Notes: generated from the sequence alone by a model not told the origin. Positions 17,587 to 27,240 are shown, counted from the stretch's first letter. The stretch: DNA of 64,000 bases from JAOUJD01 sp963841815 (GCA_963841815.1 CAWJEE010000010.1:186001-250000), one strand, 5' to 3'. A program made the numbers and translations.

Positions 17587-18603
17587 GTGGACGTCCTCGA
17601 CAACTCGGTGACGAAGGACGGGCGCGCGGACCGTTACTGGCGCGAGTTCTGTGCGCAGGTGCACCTGCCGCCCGGAACCGGGTACCAGGCCTGGTACTTC
17701 GGCGACACGCCCGAACTCGCGCACGAGCTCGTCGAGCTCGTGCTGCACGGCCCGAAACGCGCGACCGCGGGCTTGTCCGAGGTGAACGACGGACTGCCGC
17801 AGGTGAAGCCGGTCGCCGGCGGCTACTCGGTGCTGACCGAGCACGACGGCACCCCACGGGCGGTCATCCGCACCACGCAGCTCGACCGTCGCCCCTTCTG
17901 CGAGGTCGACGCCGCCTTCGCCTGGGACGAGGGCGAGGGCGATCGCACGTTGGCCGACTGGATGGACGGGCATCGCCGCTTCTTCACGCGCGAGCTGGCC
18001 GCGGTCGGGCGCGCCTTCGACGAGCAGATGCTCGTGGACCTCGAGCGCTTCGAATTGCTCTGCCCGTTCGACGCCGCGAGGACTCCGGTCGACTGCGGGC
18101 CGCGCATCGTGCCCGCCTGCCTGCCCGGCGGGCTGGCAGAAAGCGGCGAGCTGCAGATCGACTACTACGCGCGCCGGCACGGCTTCAACAGCGTCTTCGC
18201 GAACGAACGCCGGCGCGACATCGAAGAGTTCCTTGCGGAACACGACGCCTCCCGCGACGGCGTCTGGCTGCTGGTCGACGGCGGCCGGGTCCTCGGTTCC
18301 ATCGCGATCGACGCCCGCGGCGAGACGCCCGAGCTGCGCTGGTTCATCGTCCACGAAGCGCTGCACGGGCGGGGCTGGGGCCGCCGGCTGATGCAATGCG
18401 CGATGGATCACTGCCGGTCCCGGCACGACCGGGTCGTGCTGCACACCTTCAGCGCGCTGGCGGACGCGCGCCGGCTCTACGAGGCGTTCGGCTTCGCGCA
18501 GATCGGCGACGAATCCGTCTACACGGGCTACGGGGCGCCCATCGTCGACCAGGGCTTCGAGTGGCGGCGCGCCGCCGCCCAATCTGGAACAATCGGCCGT
18601 TGA
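17587..18603 (+). CDS. ASCH domain - GNAT acetyltransferase fusion protein
   Basis: A two-domain protein of 338 residues with a GTG start. Residues 1-150 form an ASCH-like beta-barrel (WYFGDTPELAHELVELVLHG, KRATAGL, VIRTTQLDRRPFCEVDAAFA, then EGEGDRTLADWMDGHRRFF), a fold associated with RNA or modified-nucleotide binding. Residues 175-338 form a GNAT domain (LQIDYYARRHGFNSVF, RWFIVHEALHGRGWGRRLM for acetyl-CoA binding, ARRLYEAFGF). The N-terminal domain also resembles stand-alone ASCH proteins of the YqfB/DUF984 type. The substrate is unknown; an acetyltransferase guided to a nucleobase or tRNA is a guess. It starts 12 bp after the duplicated ivd remnant. Confidence 0.8.
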   Translation: MDVLDNSVTKDGRADRYWREFCAQVHLPPGTGYQAWYFGDTPELAHELVELVLHGPKRATAGLSEVNDGLPQVKPVAGGYSVLTEHDGTPRAVIRTTQLDRRPFCEVDAAFAWDEGEGDRTLADWMDGHRRFFTRELAAVGRAFDEQMLVDLERFELLCPFDAARTPVDCGPRIVPACLPGGLAESGELQIDYYARRHGFNSVFANERRRDIEEFLAEHDASRDGVWLLVDGGRVLGSIAIDARGETPELRWFIVHEALHGRGWGRRLMQCAMDHCRSRHDRVVLHTFSALADARRLYEAFGFAQIGDESVYTGYGAPIVDQGFEWRRAAAQSGTIGR

Positions 18604-18622
18604 CGGTCCGCCCTGCCCTCCG

Positions 18623-19273
18623 ATGTCGGTCTTCGGCCTTCCCCTCGAATCGCTCGCGCTCTTCGCGCTGGCCGTCCTGCTGCTCGCGCTGACGCCGGGC
18701 CCGGTCTGGATCTACCTGATCTCGCGCACGCTGACGCAGGGACGCCGGGCCGGCTACTTCTCGCTGATCGGCGTGATGGCCGGCGTGCTGGTGCACCTCT
18801 TCGCCGCGGCGCTGGGACTGTCGGCCCTGCTGCTCGCGCTGCCGGCCGCCTTCGACGCCATCAAGCTCGCCGGAGCGGCGTACCTGCTCTGGCTGGCCTG
18901 GACGACCCTGCGGGGCGGCGGCTTCAGCTTCACGCCGCAGCCGCTGGCCCCGGTCCCGAACCGGGTGCTGTTCCGGCAGTCCTTGACGGCGTCGGTCGTC
19001 AATCCCAAGGTCGCCGTGTTCTACTTGTCGCTGTTTCCGCAGTTCGTCGATCCGTCCGGCGGCGCGGTGCTGCTGCAGAGCCTGGTCCTCGGCGTCGTCC
19101 ACGTTTCCGTGTCCACGCTGGTCGACGGGGCCCTCGTGACGGTCGCCGGCGCGCTCTCGGTGTGGCTCGGCGACCGGCCGGGCTGGCTCAGGCTGCAGCG
19201 CTGGGCGCTGGGATCCGCGTTCGGCGCGCTCGCGATCTGGCTCGCCCTGACACCTCGCCATCCATCGACCTGA
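18623..19273 (+). CDS. LysE/RhtB family amino-acid exporter
   Basis: Membrane exporter of 216 residues with about six helices. The family signature TPGPVWIYLISRTLTQGRRAGY lies in the first loop (about residues 22-43), AAYLLWLAWTTLRGG at about residues 90-104, and TASVVNPKVAVFYLSLFPQFVDP at about residues 117-139. The exported substrate is unknown, but export of branched-chain or other amino acids would suit a catabolic cluster. It ends 1 bp before aceK. Confidence 0.88.
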   Translation: MSVFGLPLESLALFALAVLLLALTPGPVWIYLISRTLTQGRRAGYFSLIGVMAGVLVHLFAAALGLSALLLALPAAFDAIKLAGAAYLLWLAWTTLRGGGFSFTPQPLAPVPNRVLFRQSLTASVVNPKVAVFYLSLFPQFVDPSGGAVLLQSLVLGVVHVSVSTLVDGALVTVAGALSVWLGDRPGWLRLQRWALGSAFGALAIWLALTPRHPST

Positions 19274-19274
19274 C

Positions 19275-21101
19275 ATGTCCGCCGTCCCGTCCGATATCGT
19301 GTTCGACCGGTCGATGCCGTCGCCGGTCCGCATCGCGCAGGCGATCCTCGAGGGCTTCAACCGGCACTACCGGCGCTTCCGCTACGTCGCGCAGCAGGCG
19401 AAGCAGATGTACGAGAACGGCGACTGGCAGACGATGCGGACCCGCGCGCGCGAGCGGATCGACTTCTACGACATGCGGGTGCTCGATGCCGTGCAGCGGA
19501 TCGACCGCGAGTTCGACCTCGCGTCGCTCAGCGACGTCGAGCGCGACGCGCTGTGGCAGGCGGTGAAGCAGAACTTCATCGCGCAGCTGGCCGAGCACCG
19601 GCAGCCGGAGTGCGCGGAGACCTTCTTCAACTCGGTCTGCACCAAGCTGCTGCACCGGGACTACTTCCGCAACCAGTTCATCTTCGTGCGGCCCGGCGTG
19701 GCGACCGACTACATGGACTCGGACCCGCCGTCGTACCGCAGCTACTACCCGGCGACGCACGGCCTGCGCCGGGTCCTGCGGCAGATCGTCATCGACTTCG
19801 GGCTGGCGTGCCGCTGGGAGAACGTCGAGCGCGACCTCCGCTTCGTGATCCGGGCGCTCGGCGACAGCCATCGAAGCGGCGAGGCGTTCAGGCGCCCGTG
19901 GCACGCCGAGCCCGACTGCCAGGTCCAGGTGCTGTCGAGCCTGTTCTTCCGCAACAAGGGCGCCTACATCGTGGGCCGGGTCATCAACGGCACGCGCATC
20001 ACGCCGATCGCCGTGCCGATCCTGCGCAATGCGAACGGGCACCTGTATCTCGACACCGCGATCTTCACCACGGACCTGCTGTCGACGCTGTTCTCGTTCA
20101 CGCGCGCGTACTTCCTGGTCGACATGGAGGCGCCGTCGGCGTACGTCGACTTCCTCCGCACCATCCTGCCGTCGAAGCCGTCGTCGGAGCTCTACACGAT
20201 GGTGGGCCTGGCCAAGCAGGGCAAGACGCTGTTCTACCGCGACTTCCTGCACCACCTGCGCCACTCGAGCGACCAGTTCATCATCGCGCCGGGCATCAAG
20301 GGCCTCGTGATGACCGTGTTCACGCTGCCGTCGTACCCGTACGTGTTCAAGCTGATCAAGGACGTCATCCCGCATCCGAAGGAGACCGACCGCCAGCAGA
20401 TCATGTCGAAGTACCAGCTGGTGAAGCTGCACGACCGGGTCGGCCGCATGGCCGACACCTGGGAGTACTCGCAGGTCATGCTGCCGCGCGCGCGGTTCTC
20501 GCCGGCGCTGATCCAGGAACTGCTGGCCATGTGCCCCAGCATCGTGGAACTCACCGACGACACGGTGATCATCAAGCACGTGTACATCGAGCGCCGGATG
20601 ACGCCGCTGAACATCTACCTGATGCACGCGACCGACGCGGAACTGGATCACGCGGTGCGCGAGTACGGCAACGCGATCAAGGAGCTCGCCGCGGCGAACA
20701 TCTTCCCCGGCGACATGCTCTACAAGAACTTCGGCGTCACGCGCCTCGACCGCGTCGTGTTCTACGACTACGACGAGATCGAGTACATGACCGACTGCAA
20801 CTTCCGCCCGGTGCCGAAGGCGCTGCACGACGACGACGACATGGACGGCGAGGTGCACTACCTCGTCGACAAGCGCGACATGTTCCCCGAGCAGTGGGGC
20901 CCGTTCCTGCTCGGCGACGACCGCATCCGCGCCGCCTTCATGAAGTACCACGCCGACCTGCTCACGCCGGACTTCTGGAACGCGCGCAAGTCGCGCATCC
21001 AGGCCGGCCATCTCGAGGACGTCTTTCCATATCCGACCGAGCGCCGTTTCCGTCGGCGCTATGCGCCACAATCCACCACGGAACAGGGGAGAACACCATG
21101 A
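19275..21101 (+). CDS. aceK: Isocitrate dehydrogenase kinase/phosphatase
   Basis: Bifunctional enzyme that inactivates and reactivates isocitrate dehydrogenase, controlling flux between the TCA cycle and the glyoxylate shunt. It is 608 residues, typical for the family. The N-terminal regulatory region includes RYVAQQAKQMYENGDW. The kinase-like domain has APGIKGLVMTVF (nucleotide loop), YPYVFKLIKD (ATP-contact Lys), RMADTWEYSQV, IFPGDMLYKNFGVT and FYDYDEIEYMTDCNFR (metal-binding Asp). aceA and aceB are not in the window; its presence beside ivd and thiolase fits regulation of acetyl-CoA use during leucine breakdown. The stop overlaps the thiolase ATG (ATGA). Confidence 0.96.
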   Translation: MSAVPSDIVFDRSMPSPVRIAQAILEGFNRHYRRFRYVAQQAKQMYENGDWQTMRTRARERIDFYDMRVLDAVQRIDREFDLASLSDVERDALWQAVKQNFIAQLAEHRQPECAETFFNSVCTKLLHRDYFRNQFIFVRPGVATDYMDSDPPSYRSYYPATHGLRRVLRQIVIDFGLACRWENVERDLRFVIRALGDSHRSGEAFRRPWHAEPDCQVQVLSSLFFRNKGAYIVGRVINGTRITPIAVPILRNANGHLYLDTAIFTTDLLSTLFSFTRAYFLVDMEAPSAYVDFLRTILPSKPSSELYTMVGLAKQGKTLFYRDFLHHLRHSSDQFIIAPGIKGLVMTVFTLPSYPYVFKLIKDVIPHPKETDRQQIMSKYQLVKLHDRVGRMADTWEYSQVMLPRARFSPALIQELLAMCPSIVELTDDTVIIKHVYIERRMTPLNIYLMHATDAELDHAVREYGNAIKELAAANIFPGDMLYKNFGVTRLDRVVFYDYDEIEYMTDCNFRPVPKALHDDDDMDGEVHYLVDKRDMFPEQWGPFLLGDDRIRAAFMKYHADLLTPDFWNARKSRIQAGHLEDVFPYPTERRFRRRYAPQSTTEQGRTP

Positions 21102-22279
21102 ACGATCCGATCGTCATCGCATCCGCCGCCCGCACGCCGATCGGTGGCCTGCTCGGCGACTTCGCCGGGCTGCAGGCGTGGCAGCTGGGAGCCGTCGCCA
21201 TCCGCGCCGCCGTCGAGCGCGCGGGCGTCAAGGGCGAGGACGTCGAGGAAGTGCTGATGGGCTGCTGCCTGATGGCGGGCCAGGGCCAGGCGCCCGCGCG
21301 CCAGGCCGTGCTCGCCGCCGGCCTGCCGCAGTCGGCCGGCGCCGTGACGCTGTCGAAGATGTGCGGGTCCGGCATGCGCACGATGATGTTCGCGCACGAC
21401 ATGCTGGTCGCCGGCAGCGCCAGCATCCTGGTCGCGGGCGGCATGGAGAGCATGACCAACGCGCCGCACCTGCTCGTCAACTCGCGCAAGGGCTATCGCT
21501 ACGGAGCGTTCACGACCTTCGACCACATGGCGCTCGACGGCCTCGAGGACGCCTACCAGCGCGGCAAGGCGATGGGCGTGTTCGCCGAGGATTGCGTCAC
21601 CAAGTACGGCTTCACGCGCGAGGAGCAGGACAAGTTCGCGATCGCTTCGACCGAACGCGCGCTCAAGGCCAACACCGACGGCAGCTTCGGCTGGGAAATC
21701 GCGCCGGTGAAGGTGCCGGGCAAGGGCGGCGAAGTCGAGATCGGGAAGGACGAGCAGCCGTTCAAGGCCAAGCTCGACAAGATTCCCGGGCTGAAGCCGG
21801 CGTTCAAGAAGGACGGCACGATCACGGCCGCCAACGCGTCGTCGATCTCCGACGGCGCCGCCGCGCTGGTGCTGATGCGCGCCTCGACCGCGCAGAAGAT
21901 GGGTGCGAAGCCGGTCGCGCGCATCGTCGCGCACTCGGTGCACGCGCATGCGCCGGAGTGGTTCACGACAGCCCCGGTCGGCGCCATCGACAAGGTGCTG
22001 AAGAAGGCGGGATGGAAGCCCGGCGACGTCGACATGTGGGAGGTCAACGAGGCCTTCGCTGCGGTGACGATGGCCGCCATGCGCGAGTTCAAGCTGCCGC
22101 ACGACAAGGTCAACATCCACGGCGGCGCCTGCGCGCTCGGCCACCCGATCGGCGCCTCGGGCGCGCGCATCGTCGTCACGCTGCTCGGCGCGCTGCGCAA
22201 GACCGGCGGCAAGCGCGGCGTGGCGGCCCTGTGCATCGGCGGCGGCGAGGCAACCGCGCTGGCCGTCGAGCTTCTCTGA
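21098..22279 (+). CDS. Acetyl-CoA C-acyltransferase (thiolase)
   Basis: Thiolase of 393 residues that condenses or cleaves acetoacetyl-CoA or 3-ketoacyl-CoA. The nucleophilic Cys is in TLSKMCGSGMRTMM (about residue 89), with VNEAFAAVTMAA, the catalytic His in ALGHPIGASGARI, and the second Cys in ALCIGGGEATALAVE. In a leucine-degradation setting it would split acetoacetyl-CoA to acetyl-CoA. Its ATG overlaps the aceK stop by 4 bp, and SD GGGGAG lies 6-12 nt upstream inside aceK, indicating translational coupling. It could be atoB or a broader FadA-type enzyme. Confidence 0.93.
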   Translation: MNDPIVIASAARTPIGGLLGDFAGLQAWQLGAVAIRAAVERAGVKGEDVEEVLMGCCLMAGQGQAPARQAVLAAGLPQSAGAVTLSKMCGSGMRTMMFAHDMLVAGSASILVAGGMESMTNAPHLLVNSRKGYRYGAFTTFDHMALDGLEDAYQRGKAMGVFAEDCVTKYGFTREEQDKFAIASTERALKANTDGSFGWEIAPVKVPGKGGEVEIGKDEQPFKAKLDKIPGLKPAFKKDGTITAANASSISDGAAALVLMRASTAQKMGAKPVARIVAHSVHAHAPEWFTTAPVGAIDKVLKKAGWKPGDVDMWEVNEAFAAVTMAAMREFKLPHDKVNIHGGACALGHPIGASGARIVVTLLGALRKTGGKRGVAALCIGGGEATALAVELL

Positions 22280-22304
22280 AGCTGCACGCCGAAGTCGAAC
22301 TGAC

Positions 22305-23012
22305 GTGACGAACGAACAGCACCACGACGCCGGCGCGGCGATCACGGTCCTCGTGATCGGCGCCTCGCGCGGCATCGGGCTCGAGTTCGTCCGCCAGTAC
22401 GCGGCGGAAGGGGCGCGCGTGATCGGCACGGCCCGGTCCGACGATGGACTGGCGGCCGTCCGTGGCGCGGGAGGCGAGCCGCTGCGCCTCGACGTGCTGG
22501 ACGCCGCCGCCGTGGCCGCCCTGCCCGCGCGGCTCCACGGCCGCGTGATCGACTTCGCCGTCGTCAACGCCGGCGTCTACGGGCCGCGCGTCAACGCGCT
22601 CACCGCGCCCGGCGACGAGGAGTTCGACCTGGTGATGCGGACCAACGTCCGCGCGCCGATGCAGCTGATCTCGGCGCTTGCGCCCGCGCTGACTGACGCG
22701 CGCAGCAGGATCGCGGTCGTGTCGAGCCGCATGGGATCGGTCTCGCTGATGTCGAGCAGCGCGGGCTGGCTGTACCGGGCGAGCAAGGCGGCCGTGAACG
22801 CGGCGATGAAGGCGGCAAGCCTCGAGCTGGGCGCGCGCGGCATCGTATGCGTCGCCTTCCATCCCGGCTGGGTGCGCACCGACATGGGCGGCACCGGCGC
22901 CGACATCGATGCGGCGACGAGCGTGTCCGGCATGCGCCGCGTGCTCGCCGCCGCGAACGCCTCGCACAACGGCAAGTTCCTCAACTACGGCGGCGAACAA
23001 CTCTCATGGTGA
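22305..23012 (+). CDS. SDR family oxidoreductase (C-factor-like)
   Basis: Short-chain dehydrogenase of 235 residues with a GTG start. The glycine motif is GASRGIGLEF (about residues 19-28), NAGVYGPR follows, and the active-site Tyr-x-x-x-Lys is YRASKAA (about residues 160-166). The sequence GWVRTDMGG followed by a short C-terminus resembles the C-factor/CsgA-type group. The reaction is unknown. It lies 25 bp after the thiolase on the same strand and 4 bp before ridA, so it is probably in the same operon. Confidence 0.85.
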   Translation: MTNEQHHDAGAAITVLVIGASRGIGLEFVRQYAAEGARVIGTARSDDGLAAVRGAGGEPLRLDVLDAAAVAALPARLHGRVIDFAVVNAGVYGPRVNALTAPGDEEFDLVMRTNVRAPMQLISALAPALTDARSRIAVVSSRMGSVSLMSSSAGWLYRASKAAVNAAMKAASLELGARGIVCVAFHPGWVRTDMGGTGADIDAATSVSGMRRVLAAANASHNGKFLNYGGEQLSW

Positions 23013-23016
23013 ACGC

Positions 23017-23409
23017 ATGACCGAGCGCAGGCTCATTTCGTCCGGGTCCAGCTTCGAGGCGGTTGCGGGATACAGCCGCGCCGTGGTCGAGGGCGATTAC
23101 GTGCACGTCTCCGGCACGACCGGCTTCGACTACGCGAAGATGACGATCGACCCCGATCCCGCGGCGCAGGCGCGGCAGTGCTTCCGCAACATCGCCGCGG
23201 CGCTGGAGCAGGCGGGCTGCTCCCTCGACGACATCGTCCGGGTCCGCTACTTTCTGGTCGACGCCGCGCTGTTCGAGCAGCTCGCGCCGATCTTCGGCGA
23301 GCACCTCGGCACAGCCCGGCCGGCCGCCACCGCGCTGGTGTGCGGCCTCGTCGATGCACGGATGAAGATCGAGATCGAAGTAACCGCCCGCCGCCGCCAC
23401 TGGAACTAG
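23017..23409 (+). CDS. RidA family protein
   Basis: Rid/YjgF/UK114 family, 130 residues. RidA proper hydrolyses reactive enamine/imine intermediates. The sequence shows AVVEGDYVHVSGTTGFDY, QCFRNIAAALEQAGCSLDDIVRVRYFL, and the conserved Arg/Glu end region RPAATALVCGLVDARMKIEIEVTARR. The conserved RidA arginine corresponds to the Arg in TARPAATA, but the last residues differ from E. coli RidA, so it may belong to a Rid subgroup other than RidA. It starts 4 bp after the SDR gene. Confidence 0.87.
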   Translation: MTERRLISSGSSFEAVAGYSRAVVEGDYVHVSGTTGFDYAKMTIDPDPAAQARQCFRNIAAALEQAGCSLDDIVRVRYFLVDAALFEQLAPIFGEHLGTARPAATALVCGLVDARMKIEIEVTARRRHWN

Positions 23410-23418
23410 CCCCCGACC

Positions 23419-23871
23419 ATGCCGATCGCGGTCTTCGCCATGCTGGTGTTTGCCATCTTCACCTGGCTCGGGGCCGGCACGGTGGAGACCGTCATGAACG
23501 ACTTCGCGAACGAGGTCGGGATGCCGACCTGGATCTTCATCGCGATTCCGGGACTGCTGTCGATGCTGTTCAGCTTCCTGCTGTACCAGAACGCGGCCCG
23601 GAAGATCACCGCGCTGCGCGAGTCCATGACGCGCGCGCTGCTCGTGGGCATCGCCACCTGGCTCGGCGTGGCCGCGATGATCAGCTACATGTGGTGCCCG
23701 GGTTCCCGGACGCTGAGTTGCACGTCGGACGTGCTGCTGGTCACCGGCATCGTCGGCGGCGGGCCCCTGCTGGTCGCCGTGCTCGTGGCCGGCTTCGTCG
23801 TCGGCACGCTGGTGCTTCGACGCGTGACCTGGCTGACGTACGAGCGGCCACCACCGCTGCGCGCGGAGTGA
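23419..23871 (+). CDS. Hypothetical four-helix membrane protein
   Basis: A 150-residue integral membrane protein with hydrophobic helices at about residues 3-22, 36-56, 72-92 and 106-130. Two cysteines (MWCPGSRTLSCTSD) lie in the loop between helices 3 and 4, probably periplasmic and able to form a disulfide. The family is not recognised. It sits 9 bp after ridA and 7 bp before an acyl-CoA dehydrogenase, so it is part of the same transcription unit. Confidence 0.65.
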   Translation: MPIAVFAMLVFAIFTWLGAGTVETVMNDFANEVGMPTWIFIAIPGLLSMLFSFLLYQNAARKITALRESMTRALLVGIATWLGVAAMISYMWCPGSRTLSCTSDVLLVTGIVGGGPLLVAVLVAGFVVGTLVLRRVTWLTYERPPPLRAE

Positions 23872-23878
23872 CCGGCCG

Positions 23879-25005
23879 ATGCTGACCGACGAGCACCGCC
23901 TGCTGCGCGACAGCCTGCGCGACTTCGCGCAGCAGCGACTGGCGCCCTTCGCGGCCGAGTGGGACCGCAACGCCACGTTTCCGAAGGAAGCCCTCGCCGA
24001 ACTCGCGGCCCTCGGTACCTTCGGCATTGCCGTTCCCGACCACTACGGCGGCGCCGGCATGGACTACCTGGCGCTCGCCGTCGCGCTCGAGGAAATCGCG
24101 GCCGGCGATGGCGCGACCTCGACGATCATCAGCGTCAACAATTGCCCGGTGTGCTCGATCCTGATGGGCTGGGCCAACGAAGACGCAGAAGCGGCGCTTC
24201 CTCGTCCCGCTCGCCCGCGGCGAGATGCTCGGCGCGTTCTGCCTGACCGAGCCTCACGTGGGCTCCGAGGCGTCCGGGCTGCGCACCACCGCGCGCCGCG
24301 ACGGCGACTTCTACGTGCTCGACGGCGTCAAGCAGTTCATCACCAGCGGCAAGCACGGCGACGTCGCCATCGTGATGGCGGTGACCGACCGCAGCGCGGG
24401 CAAGCACGGCATCAGCGCCTTCCTCGTCGAGACGTCGACGCCCGGGGTACGTCGTCGCGCGCCTCGAGGAGAAGATGGGCCAGCACGCGTCGGACACCGC
24501 GCAGATCCTGCTCGAGAACTGCCGCGTGCCGGCCGCGAACCTCATCGGCGACGAGGGCGCGGGCTACAAGATCGCGCTGTCCGGCCTGGAGGGCGGCCGC
24601 ATCGGCATCGCGTCGCAGTCGCTCGGCATGGCGCGCGCGGCCTACGAAGCCGCGCTGCGCTACGCGAAGGAGCGCGTCGCGTTCGGCAAGCCGATCTACG
24701 AGCACCAGGCCGTGCAGTTCCGCCTGGCCGACATGGCGACGCAGCTCGAAGCGGCCCGGCAACTGATCCACCACGCCGCGCGGCTGAAGGACGCCGGGCA
24801 GCCCTGCCTGAAGGAAGCCGCGATGGCGAAGCTGTTCGCCTCGGAGATGGCCGAACGCGTCTGCTCGGACGCGATCCAGGTCCACGGCGGCTACGGCTAC
24901 GTGACCGACTTTCCCGTCGAGCGGATCTATCGCGACGTGCGCGTGTGCCAGATTTACGAAGGCACGAGCGACATCCAGCGCATCCTGATCGCCCGCAGCC
25001 TGTAG
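23879..25005 (+). CDS. Acyl-CoA dehydrogenase, two frameshifts
   Basis: FAD-dependent acyl-CoA dehydrogenase; the repaired length of about 374 residues is typical. Pieces: FGIAVPDHYGGAGMDYLAL then STIISVNNCPVCSILMGWAN in the first frame; MLGAFCLTEPHVGSEASGLR, VKQFITSGKHGDVAIVMAV in the second; EKMGQHASDTAQILLENCRV, GEGG-type helices and VHGGYGYVTDFPVERIYRDV, IYEGTSDIQRILIARSL in the third. IYEGTSD supplies the catalytic Glu typical of short-chain/butyryl-type enzymes. Frame changes lie at about 24185 and in the GGGG run 24444-24447; one extra base at each explains both. Conservation through all pieces argues for sequence error. It is distinct from the ivd at 16.3 kb. Confidence 0.87.
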
Positions 25006-25056
25006 CGGCCGACCGCGACGACGGTCGGACGCCCCAACCGAAGGAAGGAACGCACG

Positions 25057-25856
25057 ATGACGCGTGTCGCATTGGCCGGAGCCACCGGCTGGGCGGGATC
25101 GGCGCTCGCGCGCGGGATCGCACGACAGGCCGATCTCGCGCTCGTCGCCGCGGTGGCGCGCCGCGCGGCCGGCCGTACGCTCGGCGAAGCGATCGGCGCG
25201 CCCGGGCTGGAAACGCCGGTGTTCGCGAGCGGCGCGCGAGGCGCTGGCCGCCGGCTGCGACGTCTTCGTCGAGTACACGAAGCCGGACACCGCGAAGGCC
25301 AACATCCTCGCCGCGCTCGACGCCGGCGCGCACGTCGTCGTCGGCACGTCGGGACTCGGCGACGCCGATTACCGGGAGATCGACGCGCGCGCGAGAGCAG
25401 CGCCAGCGGGGCGTGCTCGCGTGCGGCAACTTCGCCATCACCGCCGTGCTGCTGCAGAAGTTCGCCGAGATGGCGGCGCGCTACCTCGACCACTTCGAGA
25501 TCATCGACTACGCGCACGAGGACAAGGTCGACGCGCCGTCCGGCACGGCGCGCGAACTGGCGCACCGCCTCGGCGCGATCCGCACGCCGTCGATCGGCGT
25601 GCCGCTCGACGCGATGCGCGGGCCGCGCGAAGCCCGCGGCGCCGAACTGAACGGCGTGCGCGTCCACTCGCTGCGACTGCCCGGCTACGTGATCGCAGTC
25701 GAGGCGATCTTCGGAGCCGCCGGCCAGCGCCTGCACCTGAAGCACGAGGCGAGTTCGAGCGCCGAACCTTACGTCGATGGCGCGCTGCTCGCGATCCGCA
25801 AGGTCGGCGGCCTGCTGGGCGTGCATCGCGGCCTCGACGCCGTCATGAACGAGTAG
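25057..25856 (+). CDS. dapB: Dihydrodipicolinate reductase (DapB-like), two frameshifts
   Basis: NAD(P)H-dependent 4-hydroxy-tetrahydrodipicolinate reductase of lysine/diaminopimelate synthesis. Motifs across the frames: VALAGATGWAGSALARGI (nucleotide loop), GCDVFVEYTKPDT, HVVVGTSGLGDADY, GVLACGNFAITAVLLQKFAEM, and IIDYAHEDKVDAPSGTARE with the catalytic-type His/Lys region, then LNGVRVHSLRLPGYVI. Frame changes at about 25231-25240 and 25390-25396 both fall in GCGCGC tracts; repair gives 265 residues, the normal length. The sequence differs from E. coli DapB in the HHRHK region (IIDYAHEDKVDAPSGTA), so it is the divergent form found in some actinobacteria and betaproteobacteria, and a second standard dapB could exist elsewhere. 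Confidence 0.78.
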
Positions 25857-25858
25857 CG

Positions 25859-26618
25859 ATGCAGCCGACCGAGCGCTTCAGCGACCGCGCCGCGGTGTAC
25901 ACGCGCGGCCGGCCGACGTATCCGGACGCGATCGTCGCGCACCTGCGCGCGGCGGGCGCCTTGCCCGAGAACGGCGTGGTGGTCGATCTCGGCGTCGGTA
26001 CCGGCCTGTCGGCGGAGCCGTTCCTGCGCGCGGGCTGCAGCGTGACCGGCGTGGAGCCGAACGCGCCGATGCGCGCCGTTGGCGACGTGCGGCTCGCGCG
26101 GTACGGACGCTACCGCAGCGTCGACGGCCGCGCCGAGGCGACCACCCTCGACGTCCGGCTGCGCGCACCTCGTGATCGCCGGACAGGCCTTCCACTGGTT
26201 CGACCCGGCGCGCGCCGGCGCTGAAGCGCGCCGCATCCTGGCGCCCGGCGGCTGGGCCGCGCTGATCTGGAACGACCGGCCGGCGACCGGCACGGCCTTC
26301 CTCGAAGGCTACGAGGCGCTGCTGAAGACGTACGGCATCGACTACGAAAAGGTGTCGCACCGCCACGTCGACGAGGACGCGATCGACCGGTTCTTCGCGC
26401 CGGTGCAACCGGCCATCGCTTACTTCGACAACCCGCGCTCGCTCGACCGCGATGAACTGGCCGCGCTGGTCGGGTCCGCGTCGTACATGCCACCGCCCGG
26501 TCACCCTCGCCATGCCAGGATGTCGGCGGCGCTGGAGCGGCTGTTCGACGCACACGCGGTGGATGGCCGCGTGGCGATGCACTACCGCACACGAATGCAC
26601 CACGGGCCGCTGGCCTGA
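25859..26618 (+). CDS. Class I SAM-dependent methyltransferase, one frameshift
   Basis: Methyltransferase of the UbiE/type-11 kind. The N-terminal half has FSDRAAVYTRGRPTYPDAIV, the SAM motif VVDLGVGTGLSAEPFL and VEPNAPMRAVGD. After a shift at about 26155 the C-terminal half has GCAHLVIAGQAFHWFDPARA, RRILAPGGWAALIWNDR and a helical substrate cap ending HHGPLA. Removing one base gives 252 residues, the family norm. The substrate is unknown. Its ATG begins 3 nt after the dapB stop, so the two genes are coupled. Confidence 0.83.
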
Positions 26619-26634
26619 CGCAACCGAGGTCTCC

Positions 26635-27240
26635 ATGCCGAATCCCATCGACTTCCACTTCGACTTCTCTTCGCCCTACTCCTTCCTCGCCTCCGAGCAG
26701 ATCGAGCCGCTCGCGGCGCGCCACGGGCGCACGGTCGTCTTCCAGCCGATCCTGCTCGGGGTCGTCTTCAAGGCGTCGGGCGGCGCGCCGCTGACCGAGC
26801 AGTACGGGCCCAAGGCGAAGTACTCGGTGCACGACTTCGAGCGTTCCGCGCGCTTCGCCGGCGTCCGCTATCGCCACCCGTCGAACTTCCCGATCGGCGC
26901 CGTGGCCGCGAGCCGCGCGGTGCTTTGGCTGCAGCAGCACCAGCCTGACAAGGCGAATTCCTTCGTGCACGCCGTGTTCCGCGCGTTCTTCCAGGACGAC
27001 CGGGACATCTCCGATGCGGCCGTCGTCGCCGAGATCGCGCAGTCGCTCGGAATCGACGGACAGGCACTGATGGAAGGCGCGCAGGAACCCGCGATCAAGG
27101 ACGCGTTGCGCAAGCGGGTGGAGGACGCGGTCGCGCTCGGCGTGTTCGGCGCGCCGACGATCGTCGTCGACGGCGAGATGTTCTGGGGCAACGACCGGCT
27201 GCCGCAGATCGAGCGCTGGCTCGCTGCGGGGCCTTTCTAG
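26635..27240 (+). CDS. 2-hydroxychromene-2-carboxylate isomerase (DsbA-family GST kappa)
   Basis: Glutathione-dependent isomerase-type protein of 201 residues with the DsbA/GST-kappa fold. HFDFSSPYSFLASEQIEP near the N-terminus carries the Ser that replaces the CxxC of DsbA, and there is a long helical insertion. The C-terminal GVFGAPTIVVDGEMFWGNDRL is the cis-Pro segment. In naphthalene degradation such enzymes isomerise hydroxychromene carboxylate. No aromatic pathway is nearby, so its real substrate is open. It overlaps the convergent EI gene by 4 bp and lies close to the glutathione-synthesis operon. Confidence 0.9.
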   Translation: MPNPIDFHFDFSSPYSFLASEQIEPLAARHGRTVVFQPILLGVVFKASGGAPLTEQYGPKAKYSVHDFERSARFAGVRYRHPSNFPIGAVAASRAVLWLQQHQPDKANSFVHAVFRAFFQDDRDISDAAVVAEIAQSLGIDGQALMEGAQEPAIKDALRKRVEDAVALGVFGAPTIVVDGEMFWGNDRLPQIERWLAAGPF

